Shown: positions 42,011 to 51,508 of the stretch, piece after piece
How the letters are laid out: every line of letters begins with the position of its first letter
How positions within the stretch are numbered: position 1 is the stretch's first letter
Assembly: GCF_004000435.1 (NCBI RefSeq)
Contig: NZ_RBVZ01000011.1
Location: forward strand, 1 to 64,000
Length of the DNA: 64,000 bases
Source: Alexandriicola marinus
GTDB lineage: Bacteria > Pseudomonadota > Alphaproteobacteria > Rhodobacterales > Rhodobacteraceae
Reading direction: 5' to 3'
Notes under the pieces: generated by a model
What the model was told of the DNA's origin: nothing
Databases searched by the model: none
What the model saw: only the letters and a program-made list of their open reading frames with translations
Translations under genes and position numbers: made by a program

Positions 42011-43183
42011 TCAGCTGACCGCGAATTTCAGCAGCTTGATCGCCGCGAAATCGCTCACGGCGCCGCCGACGCGCTTGGTCGCGTAGAACAGCACATGCGG
42101 TTTGGCCGAGAACGGGTCACGCAGGACCCGAAGGTCCGGGCGCTGCGCCACGGTATAACCGGCGGCGAAATTGCCGAACGCGATGGCGACCGAACCGGTC
42201 GCGATGTCCGGCATGTCCTCGGCGATCAGCACCGGGTAGCCCATGAGCCGTGCAGGCTCGCCTGCGGCCAGACCGTCCGACCACAGGAAACGCCCATCCG
42301 CATCCTTCAGCTTGCGCACGGCGCCCGCAGTCTTGGAATTCATGACAAAACTCGCACCCGCGCGATATTCCGCACCCAGCGAATAGACGAGGTCGATGAT
42401 GGCATCGCCCGGGGCGATGGAGCTGAAATCGCCATCGGTTCCGGTCGGCACCGTCCCGATATTGCCCCAGGCCCAGACCACGTCATCGACCTGCGGATAA
42501 TCGAGGAAGCCGCGCGGCTTGTCGACGCCGTCGCCCGCGACAAAGGCCGCAGCTTCGGACCGGGCGAACTTGTCCGCGATCCGTCCGGCCAGCCAGCTTT
42601 CGATGTCGAACGCCGTGTCATCCAGCAGACGCTGCGACACCTTGGGCAGGGCCGACAGCTCATGCAGCGGGATCGAGATGCGGTCGATCGTCGGCGTGCC
42701 GGTCTCGGTCGTGCCGGCCGTCTCGGTGGCCCAGCCCGATCCCATCTCGGTGTGATCGATCAGCACATCATAGGAGGTTGCGTCCACGTTCACCACGTTC
42801 GCGATCGCCCGGATCGACGCCGTGGCGTTGAGAACCGACTGGATCTCGGCCGCCGTCTGCGGATCGACAAGATAGCCGCCATCCGCCGCGACCGAGGTAC
42901 TCATCGCCTTGCCCTCGAACTCGAGCCCGCGCAGCGCATCATCGTCGCCACTGCGCAGATAGGCGGCAAACGCCTTCTGATGCGGCGCCTCGATGGCGCC
43001 CCCCTGGCTCAGCGCGGGGCGTGCACCCGCGATCATGCTCTTTCGGTCCAGTCTGGTCATGCGTTCGTCCTGCTGTTGAAGTTTGGTGGTGATGTCGCTC
43101 ATGAAGCCCGCGACAGCGGCCTTCAGCTCCTGTGCCGGAGACAGATCTTCCCCGGCCGAAGCCTGCGCTTCGGTCTTGCTCAT
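42011..43183 (-). CDS. GTA g5: HK97-type major capsid protein
   Basis: A 390-aa capsid protein. Residues about 1-100 form the scaffold-like delta domain, charged and helical, removed by the g4 protease in RcGTA. The HK97 fold then follows with GYLVDPQTAAEIQSVL, the P-domain helix and ISIPLHELSALPKVSQRLLDD, ending near GGAVSDFAAIKLLKFAVS. It builds the small GTA head that packages random host DNA. The hairpin just downstream may raise its expression over later genes. Confidence 0.95.
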   Translation of the reverse strand: MSKTEAQASAGEDLSPAQELKAAVAGFMSDITTKLQQQDERMTRLDRKSMIAGARPALSQGGAIEAPHQKAFAAYLRSGDDDALRGLEFEGKAMSTSVAADGGYLVDPQTAAEIQSVLNATASIRAIANVVNVDATSYDVLIDHTEMGSGWATETAGTTETGTPTIDRISIPLHELSALPKVSQRLLDDTAFDIESWLAGRIADKFARSEAAAFVAGDGVDKPRGFLDYPQVDDVVWAWGNIGTVPTGTDGDFSSIAPGDAIIDLVYSLGAEYRAGASFVMNSKTAGAVRKLKDADGRFLWSDGLAAGEPARLMGYPVLIAEDMPDIATGSVAIAFGNFAAGYTVAQRPDLRVLRDPFSAKPHVLFYATKRVGGAVSDFAAIKLLKFAVS

Positions 43184-43225
43184 CGAGGTTCCTCTCTTGG
43201 GTGAGACGTTAGGCCATCTGCGGCG

Positions 43226-43780
43226 TCACGCCCGGTTCAGCTCGGCCCGCGCCTCGGTGAAGACGTGTGCCAGTTCACGAAGATCGATCGCCTCGGGGTC
43301 CTCCCCCTTGGCCGCGACCCGCGCCTCGGGAAGCATCGGGAACGTCACAAGCGACACTTCCCAAAGCTCCAGCTCAGACAGGCGCCGCAGCCCCGTGTCA
43401 TCCTTGCGGGCCCGGATCGTGCGATATCCGATCGACAGCCCGTCGATCGCCTTGGCCGCCAGAAGTGCCGCGGCCTCCCGGCCCTTGGTGATCGTCGTCA
43501 GGATACGGCCTCGGACCCACAGGCCCGTTGCATCCTCGCGCACCTCGTCCCAGACGCCGATCGGCTGGGTCGGATCATGCTGCCAGAGCATCCGAACCTT
43601 GTCGCCCTTGGCCCCCAACCGCTGGAGCGAGGCCGCATAGGCCCCGGGCTCCACCACGTCGCGCCCCTTGTCCGTGCGCCCGAAAAGCGAGGCATAGCCC
43701 TCGATCACGACAGCATCCTCAGTCGTCTCGGCAACCGTCAGATCCTCGCCCAGCCGGGCGAATTTATGTTCCAGTTCCAT
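43226..43780 (-). CDS. GTA g4: HK97-family prohead protease
   Basis: A 184-aa serine protease, MELEHKFARLGEDL; EGYASLFGRTDKGRDVVEPGAY, VRMLWQHDP (catalytic His) and LSIGYRT (catalytic Ser) are the family landmarks. It trims the capsid protein during maturation. I chose the ATG at 43780 after AGGGGACGAGG; a GTG at 43798 overlapping the preceding stop is an alternative adding six residues. Confidence 0.92.
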   Translation of the reverse strand: MELEHKFARLGEDLTVAETTEDAVVIEGYASLFGRTDKGRDVVEPGAYAASLQRLGAKGDKVRMLWQHDPTQPIGVWDEVREDATGLWVRGRILTTITKGREAAALLAAKAIDGLSIGYRTIRARKDDTGLRRLSELELWEVSLVTFPMLPEARVAAKGEDPEAIDLRELAHVFTEARAELNRA

Positions 43781-43794
43781 CCTCGTCCCCTTCT

Positions 43795-44025
43795 TCACGG
43801 TGCCACCGCCATGATCGATTGCACCGCCTGTGCAAGGATCACGCCCGCCACCCCATAGACCGCCAGCCACAACCGCCGCTCCAGCCGCTCGATCACCTGT
43901 TCCAGCCGGCTCAGCTGCGCGGCCATCTGCCGGAATTGCAGCTCAGACACTCTCTCGTGCGCCTCGATCCGCATGCCCGGCGCACAGGCGAAATTCCCGG
44001 GCAGGCGCGGCTTGTCATGCGTCAT
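43795..44025 (-). CDS. GTA head formation protein (g3.5-type)
   Basis: A 76-aa protein with a helical ELQFRQMAAQLSRLEQVIERL segment and a C-terminal hydrophobic helix (LWLAVYGVAGVILAQAV). It matches the small RCAP_rcc01685-type GTA head formation protein found between portal and protease. Its start overlaps the portal gene by 11 nt. Confidence 0.85.
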   Translation of the reverse strand: MTHDKPRLPGNFACAPGMRIEAHERVSELQFRQMAAQLSRLEQVIERLERRLWLAVYGVAGVILAQAVQSIMAVAP

Positions 44026-45214
44026 CGGTATCGTCCTGCCGCGCCGGCAAGCCCAGGATCGCGCGCTTTTCCGCTATGCTGAGAAAGACCGCATCACTGA
44101 CCCGCCGCCATTGCGCGTCGCGCTCCTGCGCCAGTGCCGGAACCTGATCCAGGTCAGGCTTCAGCGTGAACCGCAGCCCCTGAAAATCGCTCAGCCAATC
44201 GGCCAGCGCGCTCACAACCCGGCTCGCCAGCGGCAGAACCGTCAGGCGATAGAATGCCCGGTTCGCCTCCTGGTAGTTGGCATAGGTCGCATCGCCAGGA
44301 ATGCCCAACAGCATCGGCGGCACACCAAAGGCGAGAGCGATCTCGCGGGCGGCGGCCTCCTTTGTCTTCTGGAATTCCATGTCCGACGGAGAAAAGCCCA
44401 TCGGCTTCCAGTCCAGCCCGCCTTCTAGAAGCATCGGCCGCCCCGCATTCCGCGCGCCTTGATGCTGCGTCTCCATCTCCGACAAGAGCCGGTCATATTG
44501 ATCCGCGCTCATCGAGGCCTGCCCATCCGCGCCGCGATAGACGATCGCCCCGGACGGCCGTGCCGCATTGTCCAGCAGCGCCTTCGACCAGCGCGACGCG
44601 GCGTTGTGCACGTCAATCGCGCTCGCCGCCGCCTGGATCGGCGAAAACCCGTAGTGGTCATCCTGCGGATGAAAACTCCGGATATGGCAAACCGGCGTCA
44701 CACCATCGCCCACGCTGAACCGGTGCTTGCGACCGCCGACGTTGTATTCATAGGCCACCGGCCAGCCGTCTTGCCCCGGCACAAGCGACATCCTGTCCGA
44801 CCGCAGCACATGCAGCTCGATCGGCAAGCCGGTCTCCGTCGCCGCGGCGCCCACCGCCTCCACATAGCCATTCCCGCTCAGCAGGATCTGCCCATACAGC
44901 GCCTCCAGCAGCTCGGCCCGTCCCTGCACGCCGTTCGGGCGCGCCAGAAGTTCCAGCAGCGGGTGCACCTCATAGCGCTGCTCGGCATCCTGCATCACCA
45001 GCGGCAACGCCGCCGCGGCCTCCGCGATCAGCCGGACCGCCCGAAACCCCACCGGATTGCCAAGGAATCCGGCCCGCGTCAGCGATACGGTATCCCGCGG
45101 GCTCCACGCCACGCGCCCCGCTCCGCCCCATGCCATCACCCGACCGGCGGCCGATGCCTTGGTTTCCGTGGGCGCCTCGGTCTCCGCCTCGCCGCGCTTG
45201 CCAAATCCGAACAT
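44015..45214 (-). CDS. GTA g3: portal protein (HK97 family)
   Basis: A 399-aa portal. AWSPRDTVSLTRAGFLGNPVGFRAVRLIAEA opens the fold (GNPVGFRAVRLIAEA is diagnostic), with LLSGNGYVEAV, VCHIRSFHPQDDHYG, FGVPPMLLGIPGD and TYANYQEANRAFYRLTVLPL. It forms the ring through which DNA enters and leaves the head. Confidence 0.94.
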   Translation of the reverse strand: MFGFGKRGEAETEAPTETKASAAGRVMAWGGAGRVAWSPRDTVSLTRAGFLGNPVGFRAVRLIAEAAAALPLVMQDAEQRYEVHPLLELLARPNGVQGRAELLEALYGQILLSGNGYVEAVGAAATETGLPIELHVLRSDRMSLVPGQDGWPVAYEYNVGGRKHRFSVGDGVTPVCHIRSFHPQDDHYGFSPIQAAASAIDVHNAASRWSKALLDNAARPSGAIVYRGADGQASMSADQYDRLLSEMETQHQGARNAGRPMLLEGGLDWKPMGFSPSDMEFQKTKEAAAREIALAFGVPPMLLGIPGDATYANYQEANRAFYRLTVLPLASRVVSALADWLSDFQGLRFTLKPDLDQVPALAQERDAQWRRVSDAVFLSIAEKRAILGLPARQDDTDDA

Positions 45215-45338
45215 GCCGTGCTCCTCGTTGCCTCGTGGGGGCGTTTCGTCGTGCTGAGGGGATCATGGGGCATCGACCTGAAGATGATCCTTCCGCCCCG
45301 CGCGGTGGCCCCCGCCCCGCGCAACACCGCTCAGGGGC

Positions 45339-46748
45339 CTAGAGGCTGCGCATCCGGGGCCGGCTCCAGCTGCGCGCAGGTTCTATGATCCCCTCGTAAA
45401 GCGCCCAGACAAGCGCATCCACGCGGTCCGGCGATCCCGGCCCGGCGAAACCGGCCCGCGTCATCATCAGCATCTGCTGTTCAAGCTGCGCGAGCCCCCG
45501 CAGATGATGTACGCGACGCTGCTCATAAAGCGCCGCCGCAGGCTCGGCCCGCGCGGCCTTCGACCGGCTCGCATGAACACCCCGATAGGGGATCATCGGC
45601 GCGACCTGCCGAAGGATCGTCTCGACCATCTCGCCGCCCTGGTTGACCTCGGCGACAACCCGGTCGGCATCATGCCGATGAAAGGCATCCACGGCCGCCT
45701 GCGCCCAGCCGACAGGAGACTTGCCCGCCACGGTCGCATCCTCGATCACCCATGCGCCCCATTGTGACGGGTCGCCCGCCTGAACGATGCCCACCACCAC
45801 GATCCCGCATTCATCAGAGGTGGACTTGCCCGTCACCGGCGGATCGACGGCGACGATCACCCGGTCGAACTGCTCCGGCCGCTCCCGGCGCGCCGCATCA
45901 AGTGTCTCCACGGTCCAGAGCGCGCCCTCGGGCTCGGTCAGCAACACACCGTCCAGCTCCTGCATCCCGAGGCTGGTGCCCGCATAGCGCCGTTCCACTT
46001 CGCGCAGGAACGCCTCGGGCAGGTTCGCACGGTTGGCCTTGGTGGCCGCCTGCGTGATCGCCGTTGACGGCGCATCAAGAAGTGTCTTCAGCGCGGCCAC
46101 GTTGCGTGGCGTCGTCGTGACACAGGCCTTTGGGTCGTCCCCCAGACGCAGGCAGAACTGGATCATGTTCCACGCCTCGTCAGCCCTTTTCCACTTGGCC
46201 AGCTCATCGGCCCAGACCAGATCGAATTGCGGCCCGCGCAGGCTGTCCGGATCATGCGCCGAAAAGGCATGCGCCATCGCCCCGTTGGGCCAGATCAGCA
46301 TCCGCCTGCTCGCGATCCATTGCGGGCGACGGTCCGGCGGCGTTGCCGCCATGATCCCGCTTTCGCCAAAAACCATCACCTCGCGCACCTGATCAAGCGT
46401 CTCGCCGATCAGGCCCACGCGCGCGGCTCGGCCCGGATCACCCGGTCGCGACCCTTCGACATGCGCCCGCACCCATTCCGCGCCCGCCCGTGTCTTGCCC
46501 GCGCCGCGGCCTCCCAGCATGATCCACGTCCGCCAGTCGCCGTCGGGCGGCAGCTGATGCTCCAGCGCCCAGAACTCGAACATGTAGGGCAAGGCCCGAA
46601 GCTCCGCTTCGGTCAGCCCGTCAAGGAACTCAGTCTGCCTCGCAACAGGACCGGAGGCGAGCCAGGCGGCACCCGATGTCGTATCGTACGGTCTCGAAAT
46701 CGATCTCGTCGGACCATGAAGATCGATCCTGCTTGGCTTTCCAGTCAT
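45339..46748 (-). CDS. terL: GTA g2: large terminase subunit
   Basis: A 469-aa packaging motor. Walker A is GGRGAGKTRAG, Walker B VWADELAKW, the coupling motif VTTTPRN, and the nuclease domain has AVDPPVTG, VVAEVNQGGE and DALVWALYEG. In GTAs it cuts and packages host DNA headful by headful, without sequence preference. The ATG at 46748 has GGAGCAAAGG upstream but overlaps g1 by 119 nt; no later ATG/GTG precedes the conserved fold, so the long overlap seems real unless a rare start codon is used. Confidence 0.94.
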   Translation of the reverse strand: MTGKPSRIDLHGPTRSISRPYDTTSGAAWLASGPVARQTEFLDGLTEAELRALPYMFEFWALEHQLPPDGDWRTWIMLGGRGAGKTRAGAEWVRAHVEGSRPGDPGRAARVGLIGETLDQVREVMVFGESGIMAATPPDRRPQWIASRRMLIWPNGAMAHAFSAHDPDSLRGPQFDLVWADELAKWKRADEAWNMIQFCLRLGDDPKACVTTTPRNVAALKTLLDAPSTAITQAATKANRANLPEAFLREVERRYAGTSLGMQELDGVLLTEPEGALWTVETLDAARRERPEQFDRVIVAVDPPVTGKSTSDECGIVVVGIVQAGDPSQWGAWVIEDATVAGKSPVGWAQAAVDAFHRHDADRVVAEVNQGGEMVETILRQVAPMIPYRGVHASRSKAARAEPAAALYEQRRVHHLRGLAQLEQQMLMMTRAGFAGPGSPDRVDALVWALYEGIIEPARSWSRPRMRSL

Positions 46749-46965
46749 TGAACCTTTGCTCCGTCTCGAAGGCGCGCTTCAGCGCGTATTCCAGTTCCGC
46801 CTGCTTTGCCGTCAGCTCCTTGAGCGCCGTGGCATCACCTTTGCTCACGCGGCGCAGCAAAGCCGCAAGCGTGCCGCTGACACTCGTTAGAAGGATCAGG
46901 CTTTCGTCATACAAACGCGCGGCATCGTCGGTCCGCGCGTCCTCGGTCAGGTCGTCTTCGGTCAT
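46630..46965 (-). CDS. GTA g1: small terminase subunit
   Basis: A 111-aa helical protein. The N-terminus is acidic (MTEDDLTEDARTDDAARL), and the middle (LKELTAKQAELEYALKRAF) would form the oligomerising helical hairpin. RcGTA g1 has been shown to act as an unusual small terminase without sequence-specific DNA binding. It is the first gene of the cluster; the promoter must lie in the 236-bp gap before mltG. Its last third is shared, in another frame, with the large terminase. Confidence 0.88.
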   Translation of the reverse strand: MTEDDLTEDARTDDAARLYDESLILLTSVSGTLAALLRRVSKGDATALKELTAKQAELEYALKRAFETEQRFNDWKAKQDRSSWSDEIDFETVRYDIGCRLARLRSCCEAD

Positions 46966-47201
46966 CTGCTCTCGCCCGCATTGCCTCCGGGGGCCCGATG
47001 GACCACCCCGCGAATGCCTTGGCCGGCACCCGTCATTGACGATCAGACTGACTGGAAGTGTCTAAGGAATCCGGACCCCACCGCGCGGTCGCCGACGATC
47101 GCACAGGGCAACGGTCCCTGGCTCAGCCAAGGCATGGATCGGTTCAGCGGTTCAGCAGCGGTCCTTGAAAAGCTTCGGTCAGCGCAAACGGAGCCTTGCC
47201 A

Positions 47202-48368
47202 TCAATTCGCGCTGTCGCGCTCGGCCTCCAGCGCGCGGTAGGCCGCGACGTTGCGATTATGCTCCTCGAGCGTGACCGCAAAATTATGCCCGTCGGCCGG
47301 GTCCAGCGTCTTTGCCACGAAGAAGATGTAATCCGTCTCCTCCGGGTTCAGAACGGCCTCGATGCTGGCCAGCCCCGGATTGGCGATGGGCGTCGGCGGA
47401 AGGCCCTGAATGACATAGGTGTTGTAGGGCGTCTCGGCGCGCAGCTCGCTCTGGCGCAACCCGCGCCCAAGAACGCCCTCGCCACCCGTCACGCCATAGA
47501 TGACCGTCGGGTCCGTCTGAAGCCGCATCCCCTGCCGAAGACGGTTCTCGAACACGCTTGCCACCGTGCGCACCTCGTCCACGCCGCCCGTTTCCTTCTC
47601 GACGATCGACGCGAGGATCAGCGCCTCCTCCGGTGTTTCGATCGGCAGGCCGTCGACCCGGTTGGACCAGGCATCGGCCAGCCGTTCGGCCTGGGCGGCC
47701 AGCATCCGGTTGACCAGAGTCTCGACATCGGTGCCCGGCGCAACTTCGTATTGATCTGGCGCCAGCATCCCCTCGGGTGGCAAGTCCTCGATCTCGCCTT
47801 CAAGGATATCCAACGCGTTCAGCGAGGTGATCACCTGCCAGACGGTCGTGCCCTCGACGACAAGAATGTTGAACTCGGTATCCGGCGCCTGCTTGGCCGA
47901 CAGGTATGCCTCCGGCGGTTCTTCCGACAGGGGCTCGAACCGGGCCATCTCCACGAACTCGCTGGTCGCGGGATCCAGATCGCGCACCCGGGCGATCGTG
48001 CGGGCCACACCGATCGTATAGACAATCTGCGTGCCGCAGGTGCTCGCGCCAGACGCGGTTACCTGATCGACGATCTCGGCCATCGATGCACCCGGCTGAA
48101 CCAGGAAACTGCCGGCTTTCAGATCGGCCGACTTTTCCGAATAATCCGCGCCCAGCCTGAAGATCGACGCCGACGAGATCGCGCCCTGCGATTCCAGCCG
48201 TTCGCTGACCCGGCGCATGTTCGAACCGCTTTCCACGCGCAGACAGATCGCCTCTTCCAGCGGGCCCTCGGCCTGATAGCTGTTCACACCCCACGTCACG
48301 AGCCCTGCCAGCAGAAACAGGACGACGATCAGAAACGTCAGAGCGTTGGAGGCGATATGACGCCACAT
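47202..48368 (-). CDS. mltG: Endolytic murein transglycosylase MltG
   Basis: A 388-aa membrane-anchored lytic transglycosylase that cuts nascent peptidoglycan. An N-terminal transmembrane helix (about 7-28) precedes a periplasmic LysM-like domain and the YceG catalytic domain: LILASIVEKETG contains the catalytic Glu; DPTVIYGVTGG, SPYNTY-like ETPYNTYVIQGLPPTPIANPG and YIFFVAK follow. The start shares a base with the fabF stop (TGATG). Confidence 0.94.
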   Translation of the reverse strand: MWRHIASNALTFLIVVLFLLAGLVTWGVNSYQAEGPLEEAICLRVESGSNMRRVSERLESQGAISSASIFRLGADYSEKSADLKAGSFLVQPGASMAEIVDQVTASGASTCGTQIVYTIGVARTIARVRDLDPATSEFVEMARFEPLSEEPPEAYLSAKQAPDTEFNILVVEGTTVWQVITSLNALDILEGEIEDLPPEGMLAPDQYEVAPGTDVETLVNRMLAAQAERLADAWSNRVDGLPIETPEEALILASIVEKETGGVDEVRTVASVFENRLRQGMRLQTDPTVIYGVTGGEGVLGRGLRQSELRAETPYNTYVIQGLPPTPIANPGLASIEAVLNPEETDYIFFVAKTLDPADGHNFAVTLEEHNRNVAAYRALEAERDSAN

Positions 48369-49627
48369 CAGCCGGTCGCTCCGAAGATGACGCTCGCATT
48401 GGTGCCGCCAAAGCCGAAGGAATTCGACAGCGCCACCTTCACCTCACGTTCCCGCTTGGCATTCGGGGCAAGGTCGATCGGGCTCTCGACCGCCGGATTG
48501 TCGAGGTTGATCGTGGGCGGCGCCACCTGATCGCGGATCGCAAGGATCGAAAAGATCGCCTCGATCGCGCCTGCCGCCCCCAGAAGGTGTCCGGTCATCG
48601 ACTTGGTCGAGGACATCGTCACCTTCCCGGCCGCGTCGCCCATCATACGCTCGACCGCGCCCAGCTCGATCACGTCGGCCATGGTCGATGTGCCATGTGC
48701 GTTGATGTAATCGATCGCTGCAGGCTCCAGCCCGGCATCGGCCAGTGCTGCCCGCATCGACCGTTCGGCCCCGTCGCCATCCTCGGATGGCGCGGTGATG
48801 TGATAGGCGTCGCCCGACATGCCGTAACCCAGCACCTCGGCGTAAATCTTGGCTCCGCGCGCCTTGGCGTGTTCGTATTCTTCCAGAACGACGATGCCCG
48901 CGCCCTCGCCCATGACGAACCCGTCGCGATCGATGTCATAGGGTCGGCTCGCGGCCTTGGGATCATCGCTGCGCTTGGTCGAGAGGGCCTTGCAGGCGTT
49001 GAACCCGGCGATCCCGATCTCGCAGATCGCGGCCTCGGCCCCACCGGCCACCATCACGTCCGCCGCGCCGTACTTGATCATCCGGCTGGCATCGCCAATA
49101 GCATGAGCCCCCGTCGAACAGGCGGTCACCACCGAATGGTTCGGGCCCTTGAAGCCGTACTTGATGCTCACCTGACCCGAGATCAGGTTGATCAGCGCCC
49201 CGGGGATAAAGAACGGCGACACGCGCCGCGCGCCCTTTTCCTTGATAAGAAGCGCGGTGTCGGCAATGGATTTCAGCCCCCCGATCCCCGATCCGATCAA
49301 GACTCCGGTGCGGTTCTGGCCTTCCTCGTCCTCGGGCATCCAGCCCGAATCCGTGACCGCCTGCTGCGCGGCTGCCACGCCATACAGGATGAAATCATCG
49401 ACCTTCCGGGCATCCTTGGGCGCCATGTAGGTGTCGGGATTGAACGTGCCATCGGTGCCGTCCCCGCGGGGGACCTCGCAGGCATAATCGGTTGCCAGAT
49501 GACTGGCATCAAAGCTTCCGATCGTCCCGGCTCCCGATTGCCCGTCCAGAAGACGCGACCACGAGGCCTCCACGCCATCGGCAAGCGGAGTGACAAGGCC
49601 CAGTCCAGTGACAACGACGCGGCGCAT
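48368..49627 (-). CDS. fabF: Beta-ketoacyl-ACP synthase II
   Basis: A 419-aa condensing enzyme of type II fatty-acid synthesis. The catalytic triad is Cys in TACSTGAHAIG, His in NAHGTSTMAD and His in GHLLGAAGAIE. It extends acyl-ACP with malonyl-ACP and is coupled to mltG downstream. It lies in the fab cluster with acpP, fabG and fabD on the same strand. Confidence 0.96.
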   Translation of the reverse strand: MRRVVVTGLGLVTPLADGVEASWSRLLDGQSGAGTIGSFDASHLATDYACEVPRGDGTDGTFNPDTYMAPKDARKVDDFILYGVAAAQQAVTDSGWMPEDEEGQNRTGVLIGSGIGGLKSIADTALLIKEKGARRVSPFFIPGALINLISGQVSIKYGFKGPNHSVVTACSTGAHAIGDASRMIKYGAADVMVAGGAEAAICEIGIAGFNACKALSTKRSDDPKAASRPYDIDRDGFVMGEGAGIVVLEEYEHAKARGAKIYAEVLGYGMSGDAYHITAPSEDGDGAERSMRAALADAGLEPAAIDYINAHGTSTMADVIELGAVERMMGDAAGKVTMSSTKSMTGHLLGAAGAIEAIFSILAIRDQVAPPTINLDNPAVESPIDLAPNAKREREVKVALSNSFGFGGTNASVIFGATG

Positions 49628-49782
49628 GATGGCTCTCCAAGCTGCTCTCTTCCTCGCCGACCTGATACCCCGTGCAGGGCCGGAGGGGCAAGTGGTGCCG
49701 GTCGATCGCGCAGCTCGGAGCGTATTACCCGGATCGAACCTCTATCTCGGGGCGCGGAACAGCCGTCGCTTGCCCGTCGCGG

Positions 49783-50157
49783 CTAGGCATCACGGCGATC
49801 GAACACCGACCTGTCCAGCATCAGCCCCACAAGCGCGACCAAGGCCCCGCACAGAGCGATCCACCCAAAGAACCAGAAATCGCCGGCAAGCGCATTCTCG
49901 GCGTAAGAGGCGGCAAAAACCTGCTTGCCGAACCGCGCCGCGGCGGCCGCCGCAACCAGCAGGACGATCATCGTGATCAAGCCCGTGCGCCTGCGCCACA
50001 GGCCCAGACAATATCCGGCTGCGCCCACGAGGATGCCCAGCGCAGGTGCGGTGAAATCCGACCAGAACGGATGCGCACCCAGCCGCGCAAAAAGCCCCAG
50101 TTGACCGGCCAGGAGAATCGCTGCCGCCGCGAGGGCCAATCCCCAAACTCGTCTCAT
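49783..50157 (-). CDS. Small membrane protein of unknown function
   Basis: A 124-aa protein with four predicted transmembrane helices (about 5-25, 35-55, 60-80, 95-115) and short basic loops. It lies between acpP and fabF on the same strand. No family was recognised; a role in envelope or lipid metabolism is only suggested by position. Confidence 0.65.
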   Translation of the reverse strand: MRRVWGLALAAAAILLAGQLGLFARLGAHPFWSDFTAPALGILVGAAGYCLGLWRRRTGLITMIVLLVAAAAAARFGKQVFAASYAENALAGDFWFFGWIALCGALVALVGLMLDRSVFDRRDA

Positions 50158-50263
50158 GTCTCAGGTCCTTTCCAGAACGATCAGACAGAGTATCGGGTTG
50201 GATGTCCCATTGTGCAAAACGCGGTTGCGTGACCGCGCTGCAACGCAAGGGCCCAAACGAAAA

Positions 50264-50283
50264 CGGCGCCCCGAAGGGCGCCG
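50264..50283 (-). terminator. Intrinsic terminator of acpP
   Basis: CGGCGCCC (50264-50271) and GGGCGCCG (50276-50283) form an 8-bp stem with a 4-nt loop; on the minus strand GTTTTCG follows. It lies 24 bp after the acpP stop. Confidence 0.8.
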
Positions 50284-50306
50284 CTTCGCTGGTCTGTCGA
50301 CCGAAT

Positions 50307-50540
50307 TTACTGGGCCTCGGAGATGAACTTCACCGCGTCACCAAAGGTCTGGATGGTCTCGGCGGCGTCATCCGGGATCTCGATGCCGAACTCTTCCTCG
50401 AAAGCCATAACCAGCTCGACGGTGTCGAGGCTGTCGGCGCCAAGATCATCGATGAAGGAAGCGCTGTCCGTCACCTTGTCTTCTTCGACACCAAGGTGCT
50501 CAACAACGATCTTGCGTACGCGGTCTGCGACGTCGCTCAT
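50307..50540 (-). CDS. acpP: Acyl carrier protein
   Basis: A 77-aa acidic four-helix carrier. The phosphopantetheine attachment Ser is in [12 protein letters not shown], and the length and sequence are those of the main fatty-acid ACP. It carries growing acyl chains among FabD, FabG and FabF encoded nearby. A separate promoter upstream and its own terminator fit its high expression. Confidence 0.97.
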   Translation of the reverse strand: MSDVADRVRKIVVEHLGVEEDKVTDSASFIDDLGADSLDTVELVMAFEEEFGIEIPDDAAETIQTFGDAVKFISEAQ

Positions 50541-50668
50541 ATCAGGTCCTCACGTTCATTTCGGGCCGAGCGCCCGCATTTTCTTTGCCCCCGAGGGGCG
50601 GCTCCTGGCCCCGAGAGGCCCTAACCGATCAGCACCCAGATGGGGCAGCCTCCGGAAAATCAAGCTGG

Positions 50669-50697
50669 CCTATAGCAGAGTTTGAACAAGACGCAAA
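50669..50697 (-). promoter_or_regulatory. Candidate acpP promoter
   Basis: On the minus strand TTTGCG (50692-50697) and TATAGG (50669-50674) are 17 nt apart, about 130 nt before the acpP start. The -10 is good and the -35 weak. Confidence 0.35.
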
Positions 50698-50756
50698 CGC
50701 TTTCGGCTCGCTCGCGCCCGATGGGTCAAAGGACCCGCAGAGCCTGCCCGCGCGGC

Positions 50757-51494
50757 TCAGTACATGGCCATTCCGCCATTCACATGCAGGGTTGCGCCGG
50801 TGACATAGCCAGCCTCGGGGCTCGCCAGATAGAGGACCGCTGCCGCGATCTCCTCGGCCTCCCCCATCCGCGCCATCGGCACCTGGCCGAGGATCGCGTC
50901 CTTCTGGCTGTCGTCCAGCTTGTCGGTCATCGCCGTCGTGATGAAACCGGGCGCCACGCAATTGACGGTGATACCCCGGCTTGCCACCTCGTAAGCGATG
51001 GATTTTGACATGCCCACCATGCCCGCCTTCGACGCGGCATAATTCGCCTGCCCCGGATTGCCCGTCGCCCCGACGATGGACGAGATGTTGACGATCCGCC
51101 CCCAGCGCGCCTTCATCATCGGACGGATCACGCCCTTGCACAGGCGCATGGTCGAGGTGAGGTTCACGTCCAGCACGCTCTGCCACTCATCATCCGACAT
51201 GCGCATGAAGATGTTGTCGCGGGTGATGCCCGCGTTGTTCACGAGGATATCGACCGACCCCATCGCCTCGATCGCCTGCTTGGGCAGCGCAGTCACGGCC
51301 TCGGCATCGCTCAGGTTGCAGGGCAGGACATGCGCCCGCTCTCCCAGGTCCGCCGCCAATGCCTCCAGCGGTTCGACCCGCGTGCCAGAAAGCGCCACCG
51401 TCGCCCCCGCCCCGTGGAGCGCCTTGGCGATCGCGCCGCCGATACCGCCGGACGCCCCGGTCACAAGTGCAGTCTTTCCTGTCAGATCAAACAT
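50757..51494 (-). CDS. fabG: 3-oxoacyl-ACP reductase
   Basis: A 245-aa short-chain dehydrogenase that reduces 3-ketoacyl-ACP with NADPH. TGASGGIGGAIA binds NADPH, NNAGITRDN follows, and the catalytic Ser-Tyr-Lys are in NISSIVG and ANYAASKAG. C-terminal GGMAMY is typical. I chose the ATG at 51494, where the fold begins. It lies 14 bp after fabD. Confidence 0.96.
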   Translation of the reverse strand: MFDLTGKTALVTGASGGIGGAIAKALHGAGATVALSGTRVEPLEALAADLGERAHVLPCNLSDAEAVTALPKQAIEAMGSVDILVNNAGITRDNIFMRMSDDEWQSVLDVNLTSTMRLCKGVIRPMMKARWGRIVNISSIVGATGNPGQANYAASKAGMVGMSKSIAYEVASRGITVNCVAPGFITTAMTDKLDDSQKDAILGQVPMARMGEAEEIAAAVLYLASPEAGYVTGATLHVNGGMAMY

Positions 51495-51508
51495 GTCTGA
51501 GCCTTTCC

